This document shows positions 51,621 to 63,397 of a DNA stretch of 64,000 nt, in pieces. Position 1 is the stretch's first letter. Each line of letters begins with the position of its first letter. A model generated the notes under the pieces. That model saw only the letters and a list, made by a program, of their open reading frames with translations, was not told the origin of the DNA and did not search any database. The translations under genes were made by a program, and so were the position numbers. The stretch is from Ascaris suum (lineage: Eukaryota; Nematoda; Chromadorea; Rhabditida; Ascarididae): positions 1,599,083 through 1,663,082 of the forward strand of contig CM024174.1 in the NCBI GenBank assembly GCA_013433145.1. Direction: 5' to 3'.

Positions 51621-53586
51621 CTCACGCCTTCACAAACTCATGGTTGTTAAAAAGATGAAATAGATGCCGCTTAACTAAATAATCAAATCATCGAGCCAGC
51701 GCTTTCAGTTTTTTTTTTGCGATACTCAGCTATCCGCCAACTGTTCAACGAATTCGATACGGCGATCGGATATCAAATAACTACGTACACTGCAAACATT
51801 TTGCAGTATTGGGATTTTCTAAGTCAAATAAGAGCGAATATTTTTGGAGAATAAATAAATAAATAAATAAATAAAGCAAAATGAAATGGAATAAAAAACA
51901 TATAAAGCAAAATAAAAGAAATAAGTAAATAAATAAACCAGCCGAAACATCATTTCCTTCCCACCCTCAAATAAACCATCTCTGATAAACAGCATTAACA
52001 CTACTCAATAAAACGCTATCGTTATTGCCATATAAGACAACCACTGTTAAGTAGCCCACTTGCATACGCATAAATCGGCGAATCGATCGCAAATCGATCA
52101 TAAAACAAGCACTTTGCAATATGCAAATTTTATTCGATAGAGAAGTATATACGGGTAACACCGACACCATCACCTTCGGAAATGAAATGACCATACGAGT
52201 ATTAGATGACAGATGCGATATCCTAAACACAGTTGGGGGATATCATAGCCTTATTGACAGCTGATGTAACACCCTTACTGACAGCTAAGTTGGGCGAGAG
52301 TTGACGATTGCGAAGTTGAACATAACGAAGATAATATTTATGTACAATGCGGTCGACAAACGAAAGTACCACTGCCATCTACAAACGACCATAGACATTC
52401 GTCAAATACCTGTGCGGAGATTGAGACCTCTGCCCCCCCCCCCCCCATGAAACTCTACCATCCTCATCTCCTCCCTCTGAACAGATTTTAAGAATTGCAG
52501 TACCGTCACCGTTCTACACCCTCCCTCAACCTTCCAACGATGTGATGCACTTCTCTTCTCTAATCAGTCGAAGAAAACTCCCCTCCGCACAGCGCTACCT
52601 TCATTCACATGAGAGAAGCACAAAGTAATCAAAGCCATGGTTGTAAAGGATTCAGCCTCGATGCGTTAACTACACTCCTCAGCATTCAGCAAGCATCGAT
52701 CCGTCACTATTTAACAACAACCGGCTCTTCCAGCTCACGAAGTTCGAGCTGTAGCCTTCGTAACTTCATTGAATAGACCAGGACTTCATTGCACAAACTC
52801 ATTGAACATGCATCTCTTAAAACAAACAAACCTTCCCCTTGATGTCACCTTATCACCTGATAAGCGATAAATGTGACCTGAAAACTGATCAATTCAAAAA
52901 GATATGAAAACGTACAATCAAGGACCTCCCTAGCTTTATTTTAAGAAAAAACAATAAAAGAAATCCTCTAAAAATCGCTCATTGCTTTGTGCCAATAATC
53001 CTTTACAATATAATCCATACATGAAAAATAATACCGACAAAAGAAGAAACAGTTGCCGCACACCGCTCGATATCGATAAATGAACGACGTTATAACGCTG
53101 TGTGAATTAATGAATATTTCGCTGTTAAATACATGAGCGAAATTTGAATAAACTAATAGTTGACGATACAAGTATAAATGAAAAGGTACACAACACCAAA
53201 TATATGTTTAATGTTTTTGCTTGGCTGATCCGCAACGGAAGTTGTACAGGTACTTTACTGCATGGCGCAAATGTCCAATCAGATCATCGTTCAGCGTACC
53301 ATCAGCAATCCACGAACGTATCCCCCACCACCCACCTCCCCCTCCCCACCTACAAACACCCTCACCCAAAGTGATCGTATCCCACCTTCACTACTATATT
53401 GCTTTCAATAAAAACCGCTCACCCACTTTCAAACTACTGTTCTTTTTTCATTGCCCCCAATTTCAACTCCAAAACAATTGGAAATTTTCACTGCCAATCA
53501 ACCTAGTAACATTCTGCAAAGTCCTGCTCCGAACCATCGTTATCATGATCACTGCCTTAGAAAGCGACACTATTACATTTGCTTAG

Positions 53587-53671
53587 GTGAAGAAACAGCT
53601 CCACCTGCAGGTGTGGATCAAGAATCAGCCCCATCTGCAGATGTGCGCGACGAATCAGCTCCACCTATAAA
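53587..53671 (+). repeat. 30-bp tandem repeat abutting the p62 stop codon
   Basis: Two full 30-bp units and one partial unit share GAATCAGCTCCACCTGCAG-like sequence. The array starts within about three bases of the p62 stop codon and would be in its 3' untranslated region. On the + strand it keeps an open frame with a ten-residue repeat of the type (E/D)ESAPPAxVx that runs on antisense to the p62 C-terminus (stop at 53700-53702), preceded by a CTTAG acceptor-like site. Confidence 0.75.
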
Positions 53672-54287
53672 TTACATGCAACTCTGGAGACGTTTAGCGT
53701 AGAGTGGATCATCGCCCAACGATTCCACCACACGAGTAGTGTCCCCCTTATGCGTGATCGCCAGTTTTGTTAGCCATCCATTACAATTGTCAAAGCCCAT
53801 TGATTCCAATTGCTGTACGCAATCAGCAACCTTCTTGTCTGTAAATTCGAAGTTCAGTCAACAGGTTTAATGATTCGACTTCAAGATCTTGATTGATCCT
53901 GACCGATCTTGAACTGCAATTCTTCGTACTATCCTTCAAATCTCATCAATGCGGCAGCCACGACTTCCATTTTAGAAAAGGATGAAGGCGAATATTTTAT
54001 GCAGACGCACTACACAGGTCACAGCTTTCTTGCAGAACTAATTGAATCGACGCTAAAAGTCAGCAAAACGACTTCTTCTCCCTCCTATGTCTTCGTCCTT
54101 TCGAGCAAAACCCATATTTTTCCCGCCCAACTCCCCTTCTCCTTCTTTCCAACTCTTAGTAAGGAATATTGGCAGAGTCGCCTTCGAACTGCCTGTCCCC
54201 AATCACGGTAATTTCATGTTTTCAGGGTACCAGTGTCAATAGCAACGGTGAGCTGTGCATAATAAATGCAACCTCAGAACTGAACAG

Positions 54288-54345
<58 letters not shown>

Positions 54346-57300
54346 TATTTATTCATCTACAATTGAGTTTATTTTCTTCTAATCGAATGTCTCAAATTTC
54401 CACCCCAAATTAACAAAACTAAACAATTCTTCTGCTGAAAAAAAAAAACATTTCTTGCCATGCAATCATTAATTTCGGTATCCAACCGTTCAACTTGGCG
54501 ATGCAATTCTTCAGAATAGACAAAGAATATTACCTTGGAAAAAGAAGCTCAATTTATTTAATTCATGAGTCGATGGCAATGTTGATGAGATGATCACTTA
54601 CCTGGATGAATGAACAGACAATGTGGATTGTGCGGTCCTGGAGCCGGTACAATAAAGGGGACTCCGGCCAAACACTTTCCCCCATCATCGACCAGACTCG
54701 GGTAGACTGGTGCCGTTGGTGCTAAAAACACCTCATCAGCGCATAAAATGAAAACCTAGTACACAAAGTACGCTAGACTAGAAGTACACAACCATACCAG
54801 ACTATTCCAAACATTTGATTATGTATTCCTGTCATTAAAGTCTAATGCAAAACTTCATATTCTTTAATCTTATATTTTGAATGAGGAAATAAATGAGACA
54901 CTCATAAATATGCTCAGTACCTAACACTATTATGGCTAATCCAGAACGAGTCTTTCGCAACACCATAAACAATTCAAACGCTGCATTCTTTGTGCTTGCC
55001 ACATGCCTCACCTCAAAATATTGAAATCAAACATAACAACAAATTCTGGAATAATAGTTATAATATTTAATAAAACAATAAAATTCGGTGAATAACCAAG
55101 AACTAAAAAAACACTGAATTAAAAAAATCACCCTAAATAAAAACAAAACACTACCTAAAACATCCCCAGATAGTTTCACTCAGCAGCTTAATAAACCGGC
55201 TTAATAATATAAAGACCACAACTAGAAAATCGACAGCGCAAAAACACCGCACCTGCACCTGTACCATCCGAGGTGTTACGCTCGATGTCAGTATTTTCCA
55301 TCATCGTCCATGTGTCCATCTCGTCACCATGAATATCCACCAACACTTCTGCATTCGCCTCCGAGTCGTTTGTCTTCTCTCTATTTTCGCCATTCTCTGG
55401 TGCCGTTTTTTGATTCTCTCCATTTGGCTCCGAAATATGCATCTTCTTCAACGGCACACTTACATCTTCCACCTGAAGCAGTAGGCCTCAATTCCAGAAA
55501 GCCTCAGCCAATAGCAATATCCATAAAGATTTACATCCTGCTCTGATTTATTTTAAGATTTACTCATATGCGAGGTTCTGGACCTAAATGCTACTTAAAA
55601 GTTAAATTCGAAACGTTCCTTGATATAACAGCTTCAAAAAATTCAACACATCGCAAGCTATTTGACTATTAATCTTCAATCGTTTTTGCAATGAAATGGT
55701 TTTGCTGCACTTTGCCCCCCCCCCCTCCCCCTCCTAACTAGCACTAAATAAAATGTGGAAATTAGTACTAAGTAAAATGTAGAATGACAAGGAAATAATA
55801 AACACGAACATCTTCCTTCTCCTTGTTGGTATCGGTCACTTCCTCGTTCCTTCGTTTTTCCGTCGCCTCTTTATTCTCCTTGTTTTCTTTTCCTCCCTCA
55901 TTTGCGTTCTGTTGCTGCGACTGAGTGTTGTCACCATTTGCTTCATTCCTTCGTATTTTTTCAGTTCTGCCTCCATGTTCGACATCCATGTCAACTTCGA
56001 TTCCTTAACGGTAGCAAATAAAATAAAGAGATTTATTGCTAAAAATTATAAAAATCACTTCCAATGCTGATGGAAAAAAAGGCGAAGAAACATTCTGTGA
56101 AATTATTCGCGGGCATCTAAATATCCCCGGAGAAACCCCGTGGAAAATAGCACTCAATATGCAAATCTCATCTCTTTCTCTTCTCCCTTCTTTATAAGAA
56201 ACTTACAAATCAAACGAGCGTAAAGTGCCCTATGAAAAAGTGGCCGAGGATAAAGATCCCCAAAATTGCAAAAATCGAGAAATCCATAATTTTCGGCGAA
56301 TCGAATTTGAGTTTTCGATTTTGTTCTTAAATAAACTGATTTATGAATCGCTCCAGAGAGCTTTCGATGCAGTATCGAAAGACACAAACGGCAACTGCAT
56401 CGATCGTTCCGATGCCGAATTATAACTGAGCAAAAATTCATTCCTCTGCACTTCTATACAAATTGCACTTAAATTCGTTAATAAAATAAATGAGTGCTCT
56501 CCGATATTTTATGAAAAAATATATTTGTACGAAAAAATATAAAACAATCAAAATTATACACTATTGAAAAAAAGAGAGGAAAAGAAATTATTAAGATTGC
56601 AGGGAGAAGTAAAAACACAAACCTATTAGCGTTTGATATTTTTATTTCAATACTTATAGTCAGAGGGGGGGGGGGGATGGGGAAGAACTCCGTCCTCCTT
56701 CTTTCACCTCCTGCCACCCCCCCCCCTGAACCTTTTAATTTTTTGGCGTATGAAAAAAAGAGGAAGCTGCCACCCCTCTGAACCTCGGCTCTCACCCACA
56801 TGCGGTTGCGGCTATGGGAAAAACGCCTTTTAAATTTTTCAGTGCACCGGAAGTTCACTTTTAATTGGCGTAACTTTTTTCTCAATCTGCGCAAAAATTT
56901 TATACATCGTTGCTAAATATTGGATCGAATGAAAAAAATAATTCCGATCCCACAAGAACTCATAAGAACTCGCATAGTTATAAGGGAATACATATATTTG
57001 TTTCTCTAACTCTCTCACTTCTGTGCACTTTCTCAGCAGGCAGTGCAATTTCCAGCTGTACGATTAAGTGGAAAAAAAAATTATGGGTTGAATATAAAAC
57101 TTCAAAATCGTGAAGATCCACGATTGGAGTAGAATGGAAGTTGTATAATGGAGAAGGGCTTGGAGTGAGGTGGAAAAGCGCAACTGATCACAAATCCGCG
57201 GAAAAAACGAAAAAATTACAAATTTGGCAAAATGTCAGGGAAATTTCATCGTGGTCAAAAAATTTTCTTGAGCGCTTTTCGTAGAGCATTTTACTTCACG

Positions 57301-60300
57301 GCATTACAACAAAAGACCAACTGAATTCATCAAGTTTGAGCGGAGTTTTGACGACAGAAAAAAACCTGCCATTTCGGATCATCACCGCATTAATTTTCCA
57401 GATCAGAACATTTTCGTCTACTTTCTTCAACGTTGGCTCGAAACGTGAATTCCGCTGAAGTCCTGTGGAAGGCAGCAAAAAATCCGCGAGAAATCCATCC
57501 AAAAATGAGTCTTCAAAACTAATTTCATGTAAATCCAGAAAACCCCGGATCTTTTCCACCTTCGTGGTCAACATTCGGCCGACCCGCCAAAATTACTGAA
57601 ACGCTAGCACCACCACCTATACGAGACCGGAACAATAGTAAAACTCTATCAACGTGGAAAAAGTTGTAACCGATTTTCCTTGACTGTGGAAAAAAAAACT
57701 TTCGAAAATCTTCATACTCTCAGTTCGCGGATTTTACCCACTAAAGAAATTAACCCGTGTTTTTGGGCATATTACCCAATGGAAAAAAATTCCCTCAAAT
57801 TTCGAAGTTTAAAGACAGCTGGGGTAAAAAATGAGCAAAAAAAAATTGAAGAAAAATTATTCGAAGTCAAAATTTGAAGAAGAAAAAGTATCAACAAAAA
57901 AAAAAAACAAACAAACAAAAATTAGTAATACGTTATGCTAAGCAGAGATAATTTCAAGCAATTCAAACCCATGTGAATGAACACTTTAAAAAAAAAGTCA
58001 ATAAATTGCATCCGCAATGAAGTGGCTAAAATAGCTTCAGCAAGATGCATCACTATGACGCCTCACTACATAATTCTCCATTCAAATAACTCAATCACTT
58101 CTACAAAATCTTCAAAAATATGAATGCCTCTTTCTAAATATGGTCAAAATTTATAACACTCAAAATTACTCAAATTTAATCAAAACAAAAAAAAATGATG
58201 AAAGCCGACGAATTTTACGGTTATTCCACTCGTAAATCCTAAGGCAAAAACTTTTCTTCTTCGAGAATTAAAAATAGCGAAAACTGCAGATAATACACAC
58301 GTGCAAATCACATACAATCAGTAATAAAAGTTACAAATGATGAAAAATAATAATAATAATAATAACAGCTGCAAATGCTGCAAACGAACCAAAGTTGGCC
58401 AATGCTTGTTGCACCTGCGCACCGACTTCTCGCAAATATTCCATCCCACTTGCAAATGATTCACGAAAATGCTGCGTGGGATCCTCTGACTGTGCGGCCG
58501 CATTCGCTCTTGCCACATTCTAAAACAACGAATTCATTAAGGCTCCAGTTATGACTCCTCCTCCTTATACTTTACTACGAATGTGTACACCCTCTCCCCA
58601 CCCTTCCCTCCTCTTTCCGGCATTCAATCTAGGATCGTTCGTGCCGCCATCCAATGCAAACTAATATCCCTCTACAATGCATTATGCATTTTGTTTGAAA
58701 GTATATGCTGTCTGAAGGAACAAAATAACAGAAACAAAAAAAGCGGACGACAAATAGTAAAATAAATGTCGCCTAAGAAGATGCTCCAGATGCCAATTTT
58801 GTTCGCTTCCATTTAATCCAAGAATTCATGCCCGCTCCTGCTGTCCGTGCAATTCACATTCCGATTACTTTATTATACACCGTTGCATGCGCACATACTC
58901 CAAAATTAAAATGAAACCCTAAAGACCTTCCTGCCCTATCCGCCAGCTTTAAGGTTCCCTTCCACCCTGTAGCAAGCAAACTAATCGCAACATTTCCCGA
59001 CCTTTGGGTAGGCAAGTCTCTCCTAACGTTTGATCTGTTAACGATGCTTTAGGTCCTCCTTAAAGAACAACCTCCAATTACTTACTCCAATTTACTACGG
59101 AAACCTCAAAATTCAACGTTGATATCTTATCGCTTCATGGCAACGAAGGATCAATTCTGCAGGTTTGCCAACAAATGCCTTGCGATCGAAGGATATTCTT
59201 TTGCCTTAGTATATCCCCTGGCAATGAAAACAAAAGAGGAGAGAAACGAACCTCAGCAAATGTTGCAGCCGCTCGCTGTGCCGCAGCAACCGCAGCCTCG
59301 TTAGCCGCAGCTGCCATTTCTGTGGCTGTCGCTGCGGCCGCCGCAGCTGCTGGACATCGAACAAAGAGTCCATCGGTGGTCAACGGACTTCTGAATCCAC
59401 CACGATGGAGACGTCTATGTGGATGACGACGTGCGCGCATGTACTCATCCAACAACTATAAAAATGAGCTCTAAGTAAGCAGATCAAGCATTTTTCGAGC
59501 TTAATTCATCTCATATCGCTTCATGATGAACTTATGACAACTAAATAAAAGAGGCGAAATAATGCTAGAGCTGGCAATCGCAATAGAAAATATATCTCTA
59601 ATTCTCTAAATTCTTGTTGAGATGATATATTAGCCTCAAGAATTTTTCCCTTCCACATTAATTAAATTCAAAAATACCAATAAAAATCAAAAAGTGTCAC
59701 GAGACTAACAATTAAATAGCATCCCAAAATAATGATTCCTTCAAAAAAAAAAACCCTCAAAAATAAATGAAAAATAAACGACAAACAAAATAAATAAACA
59801 ATAAAAAAATAAATAAATTATAAAAAAGCGATCGCAAATATAAACAATTAAAAACCAAATAAATAAAACTTACCGGGGTGCGCGGCGTAACATAACGAAT
59901 CATTGGATGTTCGGCATGTTTTCCACTCTTTTCACATTTTTCGCACAGATCGAAATCATCACATACAGCACATTTATAGCGAATACCAATAACAGCCTGA
60001 TCACAACTGTCACACGTCACCCCTTCGTGTACCTCCTTCTTCTGCAATCATCAAATCCATGAATTCCTGGATAATTCCGACACCACTGTCGGCATTTTAA
60101 AAAATTTGAGGAAATCGTTAAATTTCGAAACATGGCCTTTCGATTCATTTTGACGTTTCAAATTTACCACAAATTCAATCAATAAATCGATATTTAACGA
60201 TCTCCCTTTCATTATTTTCAAATCAAAAAAAAAAAAATTTAATATACCAATCGGAAATTTTCACTGAGAAGAGATTTACAAAAAATTAAACGATTGAAAT

Positions 60301-63300
60301 GCTCGAAATGCTATAAAAACAACCGAAATGGAAACTTACCGGTTGTGTTTGAAAAAAAAAATTAACTACAAGAAATAAATGAAAGTCCAAAATAGAGAGT
60401 GAAAACCGTTAAAAGCGTTCTTCGATTATCCAAACAATAAGATAAACTTCACCTCCTTTAGAGGTGAATACAATAATCTAACAATGGCAAAATCAGAAAT
60501 TATTGCCTGCTTGAAAAAAAAAATTCTCCACCTTAGTGAATATTATAACAACTTCAAAACCAACCTCCTCTGGCTTTTTCGTATTTGCTTCGGTTGTTTG
60601 TTTCTTTTCGGTCGACTTCTCTAAAAAAATAAATAAATAAATAAATAAATAAAATAAATAAATAAAACAAATAAATCTTGCAGGATAAATTTAATGATGC
60701 TAGGGTAGAGTGCGATTACTTATATGTTTTTCACTTGAAAATTCTATGCGACGATTCTGATCTTACGCAGCTCGATTATGATTATAAAGCGGCTTAACTG
60801 TGATCGTGTAACGATTTTGTTTGTGAGCTGCTCGATTGTAACTAGGCAGCAGCCCGAGTGTGATCGTGGGACAATGGCCATTGTTGTGAAACGCTCGTGT
60901 GTGAGTCGTTGTGATACCGTGAGTAGGCGATATAAGGGCTGCCAGGGCCCACTTGTTGTCGTTGCGTGTTACTGTTCAGTGGGCGACTGGTGAGTGCCGT
61001 CGTGGTGCGTTCCTGTGTTGCTGTGTGCTGAGCTAATAAAAGTTTACTGTGCGCCGGGTGCTCACAAGAAATCGGATGGCCCGAAGGTGTGCGGGTCCCA
61101 ACATGGGGGCTCAGCTGGTGAGCACCCTTGTTAGCTACTGCGGAAGTGCTACCAGTTGGCGAAGCTTCAAGTAGGAGGCTCGCGTGAGTGTACCCGCTGA
61201 GAGCGAAACACAGAAGTGCGCAAGAAAGCGCAAAGCACTCGTGCGCGACGGGGCGCAACACAGTGCTGAAGGCATAAGTGGCAAGTGCCGCAGTTGCGAC
61301 AGAGATTTGGTGAACGATCGCTCTTCCATCTCCACAACCTTCTAACAGCATATGTGTAAGATGCTTTAGAAGGCAACAATCCACGCACGAACGATCGTGC
61401 ACCAAAAATTTGTCGCAACTGCGGCACTTGCCACTTATGCCTTCAGCACTGTGTTGCGCCCCGTCGCGCACGAGTGCTTTGCGCTTTCTTGCGCACTTCT
61501 GTGTTTCGCTCTCAGCGGATACACTCACGCGAGCCTCCTACTTGAAGCTTCGCCAACTGGTAGCACTTCCGCAGTAGCTAACAAGGGTGCTCACCAGCTG
61601 AGCCCCCATGTTGGGACCCGCACACCTTCGGGCCATCCGATTTCTTGTGAGCACCCGGCGCACAGTAAACTTTTATTAGCTCAGCACACAGCAACACAGG
61701 AACGCACCACGACGGCACTCACCAGTCGCCCACTGAACAGTAACACGCAACGACAACAAGTGGGCCCTGGCAGCCCTTATATCGCCTACTCACGGTATCA
61801 CAACGACTCACACATGAGCGTTTCACAACAATGGCCATTGTCCCACGATCACACTCGGGCTGCTGCATGGTTACAATCAAGCAGCTCACAAACAGAATCG
61901 TTACAGTCGTAGAAGTTTGCATTTTTAACTGCTCTTCGAAGTGTCGCTTTGATACTACGATTAGGGTATATAAGAACTGCTATTGCCCACTCTGTCCAGT
62001 TTAGTTTCGTTCGTCGTCGTGCGTTTGGGCCGGCCCGTGTGGGGCCATGCGTTCGACTAATAAAAGGGTGTTTTTATCAAGTTGTTCGACAGAAACCGGT
62101 GACCCGAAAGAAGTTTGGGTCGTTAAATTCTATAACGATTCAGAAAGTGTCGCAACATACATCATCATACCAGGTGAAAGGGTAGTGTGCTCACCGCAAA
62201 GCTAGATAAACAGTTATCTATGTTTGGCTGTTCTCATTTGCACTACCCTCTCCTCCCTTCCGACTCAACATCATATGCAAATGAATTTCTTTATTGGATT
62301 TAATCAATCTATACCCTTCTGAGAGTCGCCATGTTGAACTGCCGTCATGCAATGCTTTCGCTTTTCACATTTCACTTTGTCTGCATAAAAATTTTAATTA
62401 AATAACGAAGTGACAAAAATTTCATTTATTTCAAAAAAAAAATCCACCGTCACTAATGACGAGAAAATATCAGTTTTTGTATGCAACTCTCAATAATTTT
62501 CTATTCTTTGGGTTATTCCTATTTATTACCTATAAACCTTTAAGAGAGATTAAATATAGGTAAAATTATTACCAACGGTACGGATACGGAAGAGTTGTTT
62601 ATTTGATGGAAGAGCAATTGCCTCTCTCATTTCCACATCCGTTGAGAAAACAATCGTATCGCCATCCTCGTCTGCAATCGTTTACCTTTCAGGTAGATCA
62701 TCGTAATCAACGAATCGCAAAAAAAAAGAAAAATCAATAAATCAATATTGATAGTTGTATATAGTTATCAAAATCATAATTACTGAAGCGTCAATTCACT
62801 AAGAAATGTAAGTAAAACCTCCCACTATCAATAGTTCAAGTATAACTGTTGTTATATTCGTTATCAATGCCACATCTAATGCCATAAATAAAATGCGCTT
62901 TAAGGTTTTTTCATTACTTGGAAAATTCATACCACCTTAGCTGCAGCCTACCAAAACTTCAGCATAAAAATAAACCTGCTGCTTCAATAAAATCTCTTTT
63001 TTTCAGTAAACTATCTTCCGATAACTTCGATAATTTACAACGTGGAAATATATCCGCGATCATACGATAGATTAGAGATATTTTCAAATAAAATGCAAAA
63101 AAAAAAAACCATTAAAAAAGTTAATGGAAAACATTTCAACTGTAATTTGCATATCTTCGTTCTAAATATTGATATTAAGCTCTAATTTTATTTTATTTTT
63201 TACTTCTATTGATAAAAGATTACCCTCCCAAGCGAATTCGCCAATAAAATTTGGCACAACTGCGTTCACTTTTTGCAATAATGTCTTATAAATATCGACT

Positions 63301-63380
63301 CCAGGTGTCGCATCGATTTGAAATCGTCTAAGGGTTCCACAGTGGAGCCATTTCACGTTGACCACCGTATTCGAGCTCAT
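53672..63380 (-). CDS. sqst-1: p62/sequestosome-1 selective autophagy receptor
   Basis: Ten exons (63380-63224, 62671-62573, 60620-60565, 60041-59874, 59455-59252, 58519-58390, 56003-55810, 55472-55253, 54721-54602, 53838-53672) join in frame to 504 residues. PB1 domain, 1-85: basic K10 and R18-R19, and the acidic OPCA block EDEDGD (52-57), so both polymerisation faces are present. ZZ zinc finger, about 111-150: Cys 114, 117, 128, 131, 137, 140 and His 146, 149. Residues 161-228 are Arg/His-rich, then Ala-rich. [17 protein letters not shown] with [12 protein letters not shown] (272-283) closely matches the p62 block [21 protein letters not shown] (386-394) sits where the LC3-interacting motif is expected. 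The UBA domain (451-504) has MGF at 463-465 and GWLTKLA. p62 links ubiquitinated cargo to autophagosomes. An acceptor TTATTGACAG lies 15 bases before the ATG. A Keap1-binding DPSTGEL motif was not seen. Confidence 0.95.
54296..54340. repeat. (AT)n microsatellite, about 45 bp, in p62 intron 9
   Basis: A pure AT tract inside intron 9 of the p62 gene, close to its 5' end only in + coordinates; it does not touch splice sites. Confidence 0.95.
60807..61905. mobile_element. LTR-derived foldback: inverted repeat, arms about 512 bp
   Basis: The left arm (60807-61318) and the reverse complement of the right arm (61391-61905) are nearly identical, with scattered single differences, around a spacer of about 72 bases. 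Each arm begins TGTAACGATT and reads inward through a TATA-like GCGATATAAGGGCTG (60926-60940 on the left), AATAAA (61035-61040) and GAAATCGGATGGCCCGAAGG. This resembles an LTR followed by the start of the internal region. The inner ends encode a Cys-rich CRSCD sequence in one frame. Long open frames across it (60842-61528 -, 61397-61912 +) are antisense mirror images of each other and not separate genes. It lies in intron 2 of the p62 gene. No clear target-site duplication is seen. Confidence 0.9.
61920..62190 (+). mobile_element. diverged LTR-like fragment next to the foldback
   Basis: It shares the order of signals with the foldback arms: TATATAA at 61967-61973, AATAAA at 62059-62064 about 90 bases on, then GAAACCGGTGACCCGAAAG (62092-62110), which aligns with GAAATCGGATGGCCCGAAGG of the arms. 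Otherwise it is clearly diverged. I read it as the 3' part of a related LTR plus the first bases of an internal region, in + orientation, within p62 intron 2. Confidence 0.6.
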
Positions 63381-63397
63381 CGTTATGGAACACAGCT
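63381..63397 (-). promoter_or_regulatory. candidate trans-splice acceptor of the p62 gene
   Basis: The - strand reads TTATTGACAG immediately before position 63395, leaving 15 bases before the ATG. Comparable sites precede SERINC (43 bases), TMEM258 (21 bases) and the Kunitz gene (3 bases). A conventional 5' intron is the alternative. Confidence 0.5.

Larger units (their letters stand above)
48084..53671. other. intergenic region between SERINC and p62
   Basis: No gene could be assigned. The part from about 48800 to 50650 is richer in GC and dense in overlapping open frames on both strands (for example 48822-49265 on - and 48805-49092 on +), which fits decayed mobile elements. Short diverged tandem repeats occur at about 51040-51115 and 51500-51620. 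A poly-C run is at 52433-52446. A - strand AATAAA at 52935-52940 could serve the p62 gene. Confidence 0.5.

Noticed and set aside
56478..56894. 138-codon - strand frame in p62 intron 6
   Set aside because: It crosses poly-G and poly-C runs and is Phe/Ile-rich low complexity; flanking exons 6 and 7 of p62 splice around it in frame.
60842..61528. 228-codon open frame on the - strand and its 171-codon mirror at 61397-61912 on the + strand
   Set aside because: They are the same antisense reading of the two inverted LTR arms; the protein has no family look and one frame crosses the foldback centre.
33659..63380. an operon of TMEM258, SERINC and p62
   Set aside because: The genes share a strand, but the gaps of about 2.4 and 5.6 kb are far larger than usual nematode operon spacing.
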